Notes under the pieces: generated by a model
Database searches by the model: none
Told to the model about the DNA's origin: nothing
What the model saw: only the letters and a program-made list of their open reading frames with translations
NCBI GenBank assembly: GCA_949296915.1
Contig: CASFPX010000010.1
Span: forward strand, 1 to 64,000
DNA: 64,000 nucleotides
Origin: Onthovicinus sp900555545
GTDB taxonomy: Bacteria > Bacillota > Clostridia > Oscillospirales > Acutalibacteraceae
Reading direction: 5' to 3'
Program-made: the position numbers and the translations under genes
Shown here: positions 9,170 to 17,073 of the stretch, in pieces
Numbering within the stretch: position 1 is the stretch's first letter
Layout of the letters: every line of letters starts with the position of its first letter

Positions 9170-9949
9170 TCAAAAGATCAAAGCCATTGCGGCGTTATAA
9201 AAGTTCAGCAGGGTCACGGCGCCCACACACGCGGTGAACACATGGCGGATGCGTTTTTCGTCACAGCGGCGGTTGAGCCGCGCCCCGAGCAGACCGCCAA
9301 TCACGGCGGCGGGGATGATGAATATCAGGATCTTTAAATCATAAGGCGCAAACCGATTGCCCGCGTAGATCGTGATCAGCTTAGCCAGCTGTGCAAAGAA
9401 GATCACCGCCACCGAGTAGACGGCGGAATCCCTCATGGAAAAGCCAAAGAACAGCACCAGAACCGCCACATTGATCGGTCCGCCGCCCACGCCGAGGAAG
9501 GAGGAGACGACGCCAAGGGCCAGCCCGATGGCAAGGATTCCCACCCCGTTCTCCACAGAAAAGCGACGGGATCGGCCGTTGAGATACACGAGCACCGCCG
9601 CCAGCAGGCATCCGAGGAGCAGCGACTGGATCCCCTTGACCAAATTTCCATCAAAGTGCTCCAGCAGGGTGCGGAACAGTAAATCCCCAAGCAGACCGCC
9701 CGCGGCGGATCCGGCGGAGAGCAGCAGGATAATCCGCGTCTGGAATGGCGTTTTTTTGATGATATGCTGCGCCGTAGAGGAGATGGACATGGAGAATACC
9801 GCCACGCTCGAGAGAAAGGACACTGTATCCACCGGATCGAGCCCGATGGCGTCGAGTACCGGTTTGATCACTACGCCGCCCCCAAGGCCTACAAATGCCC
9901 CGAGGAACGTTGCGGCAAAGATCACCGCCGTATAGATGACCGCTGTCAA
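9170..9949 (-). CDS. TauE/SafE-family sulfite/sulfate exporter
   Basis: A 259-aa integral membrane protein with about eight hydrophobic segments. It has the family features: FLGAFVGLGGGVVIKPVL at the N terminus and the repeated half SSFLGVGGGPINVAVLVLFF. Members export anions such as sulfite, sulfoacetate or sulfate. I place the start at TTG 9949 because GGGAGGG lies seven bases before it and the length then fits the family; an ATG at 9988 has no ribosome-binding site, and longer forms would run into the divergent gltX. Sulfatase and a P-loop kinase follow with almost no gap, so the three form an operon. Confidence 0.85.
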   Translation of the reverse strand: MTAVIYTAVIFAATFLGAFVGLGGGVVIKPVLDAIGLDPVDTVSFLSSVAVFSMSISSTAQHIIKKTPFQTRIILLLSAGSAAGGLLGDLLFRTLLEHFDGNLVKGIQSLLLGCLLAAVLVYLNGRSRRFSVENGVGILAIGLALGVVSSFLGVGGGPINVAVLVLFFGFSMRDSAVYSVAVIFFAQLAKLITIYAGNRFAPYDLKILIFIIPAAVIGGLLGARLNRRCDEKRIRHVFTACVGAVTLLNFYNAAMALIF

Positions 9950-10141
9950 GATCCATCCCTCCCGCTTTGTAAAATCAATTCCTATCATATCACAAAGCGA
10001 ATGTGGAAGCAAATGGTCAGGTTTCGGGCAAAATTCAGGCTCCCCTCCTCTTTTTCGGCTGAAAACCTTGAATCTGCGGCCATTTTCTGCGATAATATAT
10101 AGGATTAATCTGATTTTTAAACGCGAAAAGAGGGATTCGCA

Positions 10142-11809
10142 TTGACAGAGAATGAGAGACTTGCCGAGTTGCTCTTCGGCGATGTGGATAAGACGCCGGA
10201 CTACTATGAGCAAAAGTATCCGGCCCGCCAGCTAAAGGAGGGCGCGCGCGTGACGCGATTCGCCCCGAGCCCAACTGGGTTCCTGCATATCGGCGGCCTG
10301 TTTGCTGCCATGATCGCCCGGCTGACCGCCCGGACGACAGGCGGCGTATTCTTCCTGCGGATTGAGGACACGGATAAAAAACGTGAGGTTGCAGGCGGCG
10401 TAAAGGGGATCATCGACGGTCTGAACGATTTTGGCATCACCTTTGACGAGGGCATGACGGGTGAGGACTCCGAATCCGGCGCCTATGGCCCCTATCGTCA
10501 GAGCGCACGCCGTGAGATCTACCGCTGCTTTGCCAAGGAGCTGGTCAAAAAAGGGCTTGCCTATCCGTGCTTCTGCACGGCGGAGGAGCTGGACACGCTG
10601 CGCGCCGAACAGGAGGCCGCCGGTGTCACCAAGGGGTACTACGGTGCATACGCCCGCTGCCGCAGCCTCACCTACGAGCAGATTGAAGAGAATATTAAAA
10701 CCGGCAAGCCGTATGTGCTCCGCTTTAAGGCACAGCCGACAGAGAGCGGCCGCATCACCTTTGATGACATGATCAAGGGGAAAATTGAGATGGAGGCCAA
10801 CTATCAGGACGCCGTACTGCTCAAGACGGACGGCATCCCGACGTATCACTTCGCCCATGCGGTGGACGACCACCTGATGCACACCACCCACGTGGTGCGC
10901 GGGGACGAGTGGATCGCAAGTGTCCCGCTGCACATTGCACTGTTCAAGGCGTGTGGCTTTAAGGTGCCCAAATATGCACACATTGCCCCCATCATGAAAG
11001 AGGAGGACGGCGGCAAGCGCAAGCTCAGCAAACGCAAGGACCCCGAAGCGGCCGTCACTTATTACACTGAGGAGGGCTATCCGTCGGAGAGCGTGAACGA
11101 ATACCTGATGACACTGGCCAACTCCAACTTTGAGGATTGGCGGCGCGCCAACCCGGACGCCCCGCTGGGCGCCTTCCCGTTCAACCTGAAAAAGATGGGG
11201 GCATCAGGCGCGCTGTTTGACCTGAAAAAGCTGATGGACGTGAGCAAAAACGTCATCGCCCGCATGACGGCGGAGCAGGTCTGTCAGAAGGCGACGGCCT
11301 GGGCGGAGCAGTATGACTCGCAGCTGCATGTGCTGCTCGCGCGCGATCCGGAATTTTCCACCGGCATTTTCGCCATCGATCGGGGTGGAAAAAAGCCGCG
11401 CAAGGATTTGGCCAAGTGGAACGAGGTTCGCGATTTTGCCGCCTACTTCTTTGATGAGACCTACAAGCCCGCCATCACGCTCCCGGAGAACATTGAACCG
11501 GAAGCCGCGACGGAGATCCTGGAAAAATACATCTCCGTCTATCATCCCGCTGCGGATAAGGACGAGTGGTTCGGCCTGATTAAGAGTATCTGCGCACCGC
11601 TCGGCTATGCGGAAAATGTCAAAGAATACAAGGCCAACCCGGAACAGTTCCGCGGCCATGTGGGCGACGTCTCCTCCGTGATTCGCGGGGCCGTCACCTC
11701 CCGGCTGATGACACCGGACCTGTTCGCAATTATGGATCTGCTCGGCGAGGACCGTGTCCTGGCCCGGCTGAACGATACACTGGCACGCCTGAAAGGGGTA
11801 AGAGCATGA
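10142..11809 (+). CDS. gltX: Glutamyl-tRNA synthetase
   Basis: Charges tRNA-Glu with glutamate. The class I synthetase motifs are present: APSPTGFLHIGGL (the HIGH element) and KLSKRKDP (the KMSKS element). RIEDTDKKRE is the expected Glu/ATP-site segment. At 555 aa it is longer than most bacterial GltX proteins (about 470-500), with extra length before the HIGH region and in the C-terminal part. The predicted start is TTG, with AGAGGG upstream. The next gene, glnS, overlaps it by four bases. A GltX beside a GlnRS is expected to be discriminating, since tRNA-Gln then has its own enzyme; that is inference. Confidence 0.95.
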   Translation: MTENERLAELLFGDVDKTPDYYEQKYPARQLKEGARVTRFAPSPTGFLHIGGLFAAMIARLTARTTGGVFFLRIEDTDKKREVAGGVKGIIDGLNDFGITFDEGMTGEDSESGAYGPYRQSARREIYRCFAKELVKKGLAYPCFCTAEELDTLRAEQEAAGVTKGYYGAYARCRSLTYEQIEENIKTGKPYVLRFKAQPTESGRITFDDMIKGKIEMEANYQDAVLLKTDGIPTYHFAHAVDDHLMHTTHVVRGDEWIASVPLHIALFKACGFKVPKYAHIAPIMKEEDGGKRKLSKRKDPEAAVTYYTEEGYPSESVNEYLMTLANSNFEDWRRANPDAPLGAFPFNLKKMGASGALFDLKKLMDVSKNVIARMTAEQVCQKATAWAEQYDSQLHVLLARDPEFSTGIFAIDRGGKKPRKDLAKWNEVRDFAAYFFDETYKPAITLPENIEPEAATEILEKYISVYHPAADKDEWFGLIKSICAPLGYAENVKEYKANPEQFRGHVGDVSSVIRGAVTSRLMTPDLFAIMDLLGEDRVLARLNDTLARLKGVRA

Positions 11810-13467
11810 GCGAGGAAATTATTAAAGAGAATTCCAATTTTATCCACGATCTGATTGATGAGGATTTAAAGGAGGGCGTGTACGACCATGTGCAGACCCG
11901 GTTCCCCCCGGAGCCGAACGGTTACCTGCACATTGGCCACGCCAAGGCGATCTACATCAACTTTTCTACTGCCAAAAAGTACGGCGGTGTGTGTAACCTG
12001 CGCTTGGATGACACCAATCCCAGCAAGGAGGACGTCGAGTATTCCGAGGCGATTATGCGGGATATCAAGTGGCTCGGCTATGAGTGGGCCAACCTGTACC
12101 ACGCGTCCGATTACTTTGACTTTTTGCACGAGTGTGCAATCAAGCTCATCAAAAAGGGCGTGGCCTATGTGGATGATCTGACCGCCGACGAGATCCGCGA
12201 ATACCGCGGCACGCTGACGGAGCCGGGCAAGAACAGCCCATACCGTGATAGAAGCGTAGAGGAGAATCTTGACCTGTTCACCCGGATGACAAACGGTGAA
12301 TTCCAGAACGGCGAAAAAGTCCTGCGCGCCAAGATCGACATGGCCTCCCCCAACCTGAACATGCGCGATCCGGTCATCTACCGCATTGCACACGTCTCCC
12401 ACCACCGCACGGGCGATAAGTGGTGCGTATACCCGATGTACGACTTTGCGCACCCGCTCTCCGACTCCCGCGAGGGCGTGACGCACTCCCTCTGCTCGTT
12501 GGAATTTGAAAACCACCGACCGCTGTATGACTGGGTGCTTCAGCAGGTTGGCTTTGAACACCCCTCCCGCCAGATTGAGTTTGCCCGTATGAACGTCAAC
12601 TACTGTTTGACCAGCAAACGCAAGTGCCTGGAACTGGTGCAGAGCGGCGCTGTCAGCGGGTGGGATGACCCGCGTATGGCAACGCTGTGCGGCATGCGCC
12701 GCCGCGGTTATCCGCCGCAGGCGATTCTCGACTTCTGCGAGCGTACCGGCGTAACCAAGGCATACGGCATCATCGACTACAGCCTGCTGGAGGCGTGTGT
12801 CCGTGACTATCTGAACACACATGCGCCGCGTATGATGGGTGTTCTGCATCCGCTGAAAGTTGTCATCGACAACTACCCGGAGGGGCAGACGGAAAAAATC
12901 ACCGTTGAGAACAATCCCGAGTGCCCGGAGAGCGGCACGCGTGAGATGACCTTCTCCCGTGAAATCTACATTGAGCGCGACGACTTTATGGAGGAACCGC
13001 CGAAGAAGTTCTTCCGCCTGTACCCCGGCAATGAGGTACGGCTCAAGGGCGCATATTATATCACCTGTACCGGCGTGGAAAAGGACGGGGACGAGATCAC
13101 CTGCCTGCACTGCACCTATGACCCGGAGAGCCGCGGCGGTGAGACGCCGGACGGGCGCAAGGTGCGCGGAACACTGCACTGGGTAGATGCAAACGACAAC
13201 GTCAAGGCAGAGGTTCGCCTGTACGACCGCCTGTTCAAAGTGGAAAACCCATCAGACTTGCAGGCTGATTTGAACCCCGACTCCCTTCAGGTGCTGGAGG
13301 ACTGCCGGATCGAATCCTCCGTGCGCGATGCAAAGCCGGGGGACACGTTCCAGTTTATGCGCCAGGGCTACTACTGCATGGATCCGGATTCCACGGCAGA
13401 AAAGCCCGTGTTCAACCGCACGGTGGCACTCAACTCCTCCTGGGATAAGATGAAAAAGAAGAAATAG
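11806..13467 (+). CDS. glnS: Glutaminyl-tRNA synthetase
   Basis: Charges tRNA-Gln directly with glutamine. The 553-aa length is normal. RFPPEPNGYLHIGHAKAIY carries the HIGH motif (residues 42-45), followed by the GlnRS-type LRLDDTNPSKE. The second signature is LTSKRKCLELV. The C-terminal half contains the two beta-barrel anticodon-binding domains characteristic of GlnRS (for example FFRLYPGNEVRLKGAYYITC). The start overlaps the gltX stop by four bases, implying translational coupling. GlnRS is patchy in Firmicutes, many of which use GatCAB transamidation instead, so this copy may descend from an old transfer. Confidence 0.96.
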   Translation: MSEEIIKENSNFIHDLIDEDLKEGVYDHVQTRFPPEPNGYLHIGHAKAIYINFSTAKKYGGVCNLRLDDTNPSKEDVEYSEAIMRDIKWLGYEWANLYHASDYFDFLHECAIKLIKKGVAYVDDLTADEIREYRGTLTEPGKNSPYRDRSVEENLDLFTRMTNGEFQNGEKVLRAKIDMASPNLNMRDPVIYRIAHVSHHRTGDKWCVYPMYDFAHPLSDSREGVTHSLCSLEFENHRPLYDWVLQQVGFEHPSRQIEFARMNVNYCLTSKRKCLELVQSGAVSGWDDPRMATLCGMRRRGYPPQAILDFCERTGVTKAYGIIDYSLLEACVRDYLNTHAPRMMGVLHPLKVVIDNYPEGQTEKITVENNPECPESGTREMTFSREIYIERDDFMEEPPKKFFRLYPGNEVRLKGAYYITCTGVEKDGDEITCLHCTYDPESRGGETPDGRKVRGTLHWVDANDNVKAEVRLYDRLFKVENPSDLQADLNPDSLQVLEDCRIESSVRDAKPGDTFQFMRQGYYCMDPDSTAEKPVFNRTVALNSSWDKMKKKK

Positions 13468-13480
13468 ACTAATACAAGTT

Positions 13481-13509
13481 GAGGGACGGCAAAAGCCGTC
13501 CCTCTTTTA
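13481..13509 (+). terminator. Intrinsic terminator of gltX-glnS
   Basis: A 10-bp GC-rich stem (13481-13490 with 13495-13504, loop AAAA) is followed by TTTT, 14 bases after the glnS stop. Confidence 0.9.
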
Positions 13510-13514
13510 CGTTA

Positions 13515-14633
13515 TCATGCTTTTTGATGATCGACAAAAAATAAATCAACCAATTTATCAAACATTTCCGGGGTATCAATAGGATCAGGGAGTTTATTGA
13601 TATAAAGCGCCTGATTGTCCGTTACCATATAGATATCAGCACGTCCTGCAAAGTAATAGACATCGATTCCATCGCGGGAAAACTTCGGCGTGTCATCAAT
13701 CCACTCGTCATCACGAATACCATTTTCCGCCAACCGTCTTACCAGATCGTCCTTGGAGGATTCCACATAGACATAGAAAAACTCATCCATTCCCCACTCG
13801 TATTCAGGCGTAAGAGATAAATACCGTTTGAAGGAACAGAATGGTCCGTCCCAAGTCATATAATCCCAGCGCATTTCACCGTCGTACCCCATATCCATTG
13901 CGGTCAATGGCGGCTCCCCATGCTGATAGGGCAAGTCAATCGCGTCAGTACAGGCAAGGAACGCGGCGGGAATCAGAACCAATGGCGCGATGATTTGAAC
14001 CCACCTGCTGCTCTTTTCCGACCAACGCACTTTGCGTTCCCAGTCCGTCCCTTTCTTCAGGGCGTGCATACCGCACCAAAGCGGAATGAGGAGCGCCGCC
14101 ACATAGCAGAGAAACAGGCACAGCAGAATAAATAGCGCTGTCCACATGACAAAACCAAGCGGATAACCTATCAAATCCACAAAAGTCGAGTGAAGTTCGT
14201 AACGCATCGACACCGCATACCACAGGATAAAAAATGCGTCGGCCGCCAGTTCCAAGCCGCCCACGGTCAGTATGCGCCGCCAAATAAATTTTTTATATTT
14301 ATCCATATTGTCCTGCGGATCTGTGTAGATCGGGACGGGATCCTCCTGCGCGTTGACGTAGATGCGGAAGCGTTTTTTGACCGCCAGCAGCTCCCAGCCC
14401 GCTGCGGCACAGAGTTCATCGAGCTCCCGCGCATCCTGATTCACATTTGGGCTGGGGACAATGGAATAGTGCAGCTGCTGCGGCTCTTCTCTCCGGTAGC
14501 ACAGGTGAACGAATCCTCCCTTTTTGTTTGCAGTTAGAATCCAGCCCTGCGCCGCCATATCGCAAAGTTTCTGTTCCATCTTTTCATTGTTAAAATAAGA
14601 AAAACGAACACGCGCTGGCTTTTTATTTTTCAT
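13515..14633 (-). CDS. DUF2812-family membrane protein
   Basis: A 372-aa protein. Residues 1-110 match the DUF2812 pattern (RFSYFNNEKMEQKLCDMAAQGWIL, then a block on bringing hydrophobic and aromatic residues together around WELLAVKKRFRIY). Four hydrophobic segments follow between about 120 and 240, then an extracellular or cytoplasmic C-terminal domain of about 130 residues rich in aromatic and acidic residues. Its function is unknown. DUF2812 genes commonly follow a PadR regulator, as here: the start overlaps the padR stop by 11 bases. Regulation is therefore likely by that repressor. No enzymatic motif is visible. Confidence 0.85.
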   Translation of the reverse strand: MKNKKPARVRFSYFNNEKMEQKLCDMAAQGWILTANKKGGFVHLCYRREEPQQLHYSIVPSPNVNQDARELDELCAAAGWELLAVKKRFRIYVNAQEDPVPIYTDPQDNMDKYKKFIWRRILTVGGLELAADAFFILWYAVSMRYELHSTFVDLIGYPLGFVMWTALFILLCLFLCYVAALLIPLWCGMHALKKGTDWERKVRWSEKSSRWVQIIAPLVLIPAAFLACTDAIDLPYQHGEPPLTAMDMGYDGEMRWDYMTWDGPFCSFKRYLSLTPEYEWGMDEFFYVYVESSKDDLVRRLAENGIRDDEWIDDTPKFSRDGIDVYYFAGRADIYMVTDNQALYINKLPDPIDTPEMFDKLVDLFFVDHQKA

Positions 14634-14964
14634 TTTCTATCGCCTCCTGCGCACTGAGCCTGTATGTCTCCGCGTCCTGAAGCAGACGTGTCAACCGTTT
14701 CTTTTCCTCATTGAGCAATTGAGTACCTTTCTCCGTAATACTGTAAGTAATTTTCCGCCCGATAGCCGCCCCTTTGGCGGACAAGATACCCTCCTTGGCA
14801 AACCGGTTGAGCAGCGCGTACAGTGTCCCCGGACCGATCGTGACCCGTCCACCGGAAATCCGCTGGACAGCTTCCATAATCTCGACACCGCAGCGCGGCA
14901 CATCCAAACAGAGTAGAATGTAGAACATCGGCTCAGTCAAATTTTGCAATTGATTACGCGGCAC
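14623..14964 (-). CDS. PadR-family transcriptional repressor
   Basis: A small winged-helix regulator of 113 aa when started at GTG 14964. That start has GGGAGGTGAT directly upstream and gives the usual PadR length; upstream in-frame starts at 15075 and between have no site and would include the promoter. LTEPMFYILLCLDVPRCGVEIMEAVQ, GPGTLYALLNRFAKEGIL and GRKITYSITEKG are the classic helix, recognition-helix and wing blocks. Such proteins usually repress their own operon, relieved by a hydrophobic or membrane-active ligand. Two copies of a palindrome lie across its promoter. It is co-transcribed with the DUF2812 gene. Confidence 0.9.
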   Translation of the reverse strand: MPRNQLQNLTEPMFYILLCLDVPRCGVEIMEAVQRISGGRVTIGPGTLYALLNRFAKEGILSAKGAAIGRKITYSITEKGTQLLNEEKKRLTRLLQDAETYRLSAQEAIENEK

Positions 14965-14981
14965 CGCAATCACCTCCCTAT

Positions 14982-14996
14982 TATCGAATATCGTTA
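14982..14996. promoter_or_regulatory. Operator-like palindrome, downstream copy
   Basis: TATCGAATATCGTTA matches the second copy at 15018-15032 in 12 of 15 positions (pattern TATCG-n5-CG-nTA). It lies a few bases downstream of the expected transcription start and ends just before the padR ribosome-binding site. Confidence 0.55.
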
Positions 14997-15010
14997 TTAC
15001 CATCAGCTTT

Positions 15011-15039
15011 ATTATATTATCGATAATCGATAAAGCCAA
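15011..15039 (-). promoter_or_regulatory. Promoter of the padR-DUF2812 operon
   Basis: On the minus strand TTGGCT (15039-15034) and TATAAT (15016-15011) are spaced by 17 bp. The spacer is almost entirely filled by the palindrome at 15018-15032. Confidence 0.75.
15018..15032. promoter_or_regulatory. Operator-like palindrome, promoter copy
   Basis: TATCGATAATCGATA is a near-perfect palindrome within the -35/-10 spacer. A bound protein here would block RNA polymerase. Its centre is 36 bp from that of the downstream copy, which could allow two dimers on one face of the helix. Confidence 0.65.
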
Positions 15040-15052
15040 TACTTCATTGTAA

Positions 15053-15096
15053 ATAAAAATAAAAAAACGTGCCACCGCTCTCTACGGCGACACGCT
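15053..15096 (-). terminator. Terminator of the citrate synthase gene
   Basis: A 10-bp stem including two G-U pairs (arms near 15067-15076 and 15085-15095) is followed on the minus strand by a run of seven T. It ends the citrate synthase transcript just before the padR promoter. Confidence 0.8.
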
Positions 15097-15108
15097 ATAA
15101 ATCAATTT

Positions 15109-16476
15109 CTATTTACGCTGATCCAGTGGGATGTAATCGGAAAAATGTCCCACATGCTGATAAGCCGGACGGATAATCTTGCCGGCATTGATCAATTCCT
15201 CCATGCGGTGGGCGCTCCATCCGGCAATACGTGCAATGGCGAACAGCGGAGTGTAGAGTTCCTGCGGCAAGTCAAGCATACTGTAAACAAAGCCACTGTA
15301 AAAGTCCACATTGGCGCTTACGCCCTTGTAAATGTGGCGTTTTTCCGCAATGACCTGCGGGGCCAGCCGTTCCACATTGGAGTAGAGGGAAAATTCCTTG
15401 AGCAATCCCTTCTCCTTGGAGAGAGACTCGACAAAATGCTTGAAAACCTCTGCACGCGGGTCAGAGATCGAGTAGACGGCGTGTCCCATGCCATAAATCA
15501 GGCCCGCCTTGTCAAAAGCCTTTTTATCCAGAATATCGCGCAGGTACTGCTTGACCTCCTCCTCGTCATCCCAGTCCTTGATATTTGCTTTCATATCCTC
15601 GAACATTCGGGTAACCTTGATATTCGCACCGCCGTGCTTAGGCCCTTTGAGGGATCCAAGCGCCGCCGCAATGGCGGAATAGGTGTCACTCCCGGAGGAA
15701 GAGACAACTCGCGTGGTAAAGGTGGAGTTGTTGCCGCCGCCGTGCTCCGCATGGAGGACAAGCGCCAAGTCAAGGATCTGTGCCTCAAGCGGTGTATATT
15801 TCTGATCCGGACGAAGCAGGGTGAGGATATTCTCCGCTGTAGAGAGCTCTGCACTCGGCTGATGGATGTACAGGCTTTGACCGCCGTAGTAGTAATTGGA
15901 TGCCTGATAGCCATATACGGCCAGCAGTGGGAAGCGGGCAATCAGCTGGATGCACTGGCGCATTACATTCGGGATGCTGATATCATCCGGATTATCATCA
16001 AAGGCATACAGCGTGAGCACACTGCGCGCGAGCGTATTCATCATATCCTTGCTCGGCGCCTTCATGATAATATCCCGTACAAAAGACGTCGGGAGCGGAC
16101 GATTCTTAGCGAGCAGATCGGTAAAGTCCGCAAGCTCCTGGGCATTGGGCAGATTGCCAATCAGCAGCAGATAGCAGACCTCCTCAAAACCAAAGCGGTT
16201 CTCGGAGATGAAACCCTTTACAATATCCTTGATATTCACACCGCGATAGCAGAGACGCCCCGGGATCGGAACACGCTGCCCGTCGCGCTCCTCAAACGAG
16301 GTAACGTCGGAAATCTCCGTCAGACCTGTCAGCACGCCGCGGCCGTTCTGATCGCGCAGCCCCCTGTAAACCTTGAGTTCTGTATATAAATCCGGATCAA
16401 TACTGCTATTCGCGATGCAGCGCTGTGTTAAATCGGCAATCTCCGGAGAGATGCCGGAATAGTTCAAATTTTCCAT
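15109..16476 (-). CDS. gltA: Citrate synthase
   Basis: Condenses oxaloacetate and acetyl-CoA to citrate, feeding 2-oxoglutarate and glutamate synthesis. The 455-aa length and the N-terminal extension fit the clostridial group of citrate synthases. Active-site blocks are LHAEHGGGNNSTFTTRVVSS (His), GPKHGGANIKV (His) and GMGHAVYSISDPRA (His with the nearby Asp). The remaining oxidative TCA genes (aconitase, isocitrate dehydrogenase) are not in the window. A rightward AbrB-family gene is divergent. Si- versus Re-type: the sequence is of the ordinary (Si) family, not the homocitrate-synthase-like Re type. Confidence 0.95.
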   Translation of the reverse strand: MENLNYSGISPEIADLTQRCIANSSIDPDLYTELKVYRGLRDQNGRGVLTGLTEISDVTSFEERDGQRVPIPGRLCYRGVNIKDIVKGFISENRFGFEEVCYLLLIGNLPNAQELADFTDLLAKNRPLPTSFVRDIIMKAPSKDMMNTLARSVLTLYAFDDNPDDISIPNVMRQCIQLIARFPLLAVYGYQASNYYYGGQSLYIHQPSAELSTAENILTLLRPDQKYTPLEAQILDLALVLHAEHGGGNNSTFTTRVVSSSGSDTYSAIAAALGSLKGPKHGGANIKVTRMFEDMKANIKDWDDEEEVKQYLRDILDKKAFDKAGLIYGMGHAVYSISDPRAEVFKHFVESLSKEKGLLKEFSLYSNVERLAPQVIAEKRHIYKGVSANVDFYSGFVYSMLDLPQELYTPLFAIARIAGWSAHRMEELINAGKIIRPAYQHVGHFSDYIPLDQRK

Positions 16477-16650
16477 TTTCCCACTCCTTAAAGGAATTTT
16501 CGATTTATATAACGTGTTTAAGATTGAATTTTATTGTACCATAAAATTCAAAATTTGTATAGGCATCCGCAGGGCTTTTAATACTTTTGTCATATTTACA
16601 GCTTATACATTCTTTCGTAGGAACAGCGACAGGATTCGACGGATATCGGC

Positions 16651-16679
16651 TTGACTTTTTTGTCAAAAAAAGGTATATT
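16651..16679 (+). promoter_or_regulatory. Promoter of the AbrB-family gene, with dyad over -35
   Basis: TTGACT (16651-16656) and TATATT (16674-16679) are separated by 17 bp. The -35 is also the left arm of TTGAC-n6-GTCAA (16651-16666), a possible operator. The start codon is 52 bp downstream. Confidence 0.75.
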
Positions 16680-16730
16680 AGGAAATGTAAGAATATGGGA
16701 ATTTTCGGTCTATCTAACAGGAGGTGCAAG

Positions 16731-16988
16731 ATGGGAACCGGAACAATTCGAAAAATTGACACTGCCGGACGTATCGTACTCCCCAAGAGTATCCGCAAAA
16801 CGTTCGATTTAAAAGATGACGTAGACGCTGTGGAGATCTTTGTGGAGGGGGATTCCATTATCCTCAAAAAGTACACGCCAACCTGTATGTTTTGCGGCGG
16901 CAATGAGGGGCTGATTCAATATCAAGGCCATCGCATTTGCAGCAAATGTGTCCAGGCACTTGCAGCTCAGCCACTGGAAAGTGAATGA
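16731..16988 (+). CDS. AbrB/SpoVT-type transition-state regulator
   Basis: An 85-aa DNA-binding protein. Residues 3-48 form the swapped-hairpin AbrB fold (GTIRKIDTAGRIVLPKSIRKTF, then DAVEIFVEGDSIILKKY). The C-terminal part has a CxxC...CxxC pattern (Cys52, Cys55, Cys70, Cys73), probably a small zinc site, which differs from Bacillus AbrB. AGGAGGTG sits seven bases before the ATG at 16731; a longer in-frame form from 16587 would include the promoter and is rejected. AbrB proteins repress stationary-phase or competence genes. It is divergent from citrate synthase and may regulate itself through the dyad over its -35 box. Confidence 0.92.
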   Translation: MGTGTIRKIDTAGRIVLPKSIRKTFDLKDDVDAVEIFVEGDSIILKKYTPTCMFCGGNEGLIQYQGHRICSKCVQALAAQPLESE

Positions 16989-17023
16989 CCAGGCTTTAAT
17001 GCCTTCAGAATAGGGGTAAATTC

Positions 17024-17052
17024 AAACAGCCATCCTGCTTGGATGGCTGTTT
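17024..17052. terminator. Shared terminator of convergent genes
   Basis: A 12-bp stem (17024-17035 with 17041-17052) starts with AAA and ends with TTT, so it can work for the AbrB gene (+) and the ABC transporter operon (-). Confidence 0.75.
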
Positions 17053-17073
17053 GCTGTATTGTACAATATTCTT

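Noticed and set aside
10030..10141. T-box leader before gltX-glnS
   Set aside because: No T-box core sequence, specifier stem or terminator hairpin is visible in the short upstream region.
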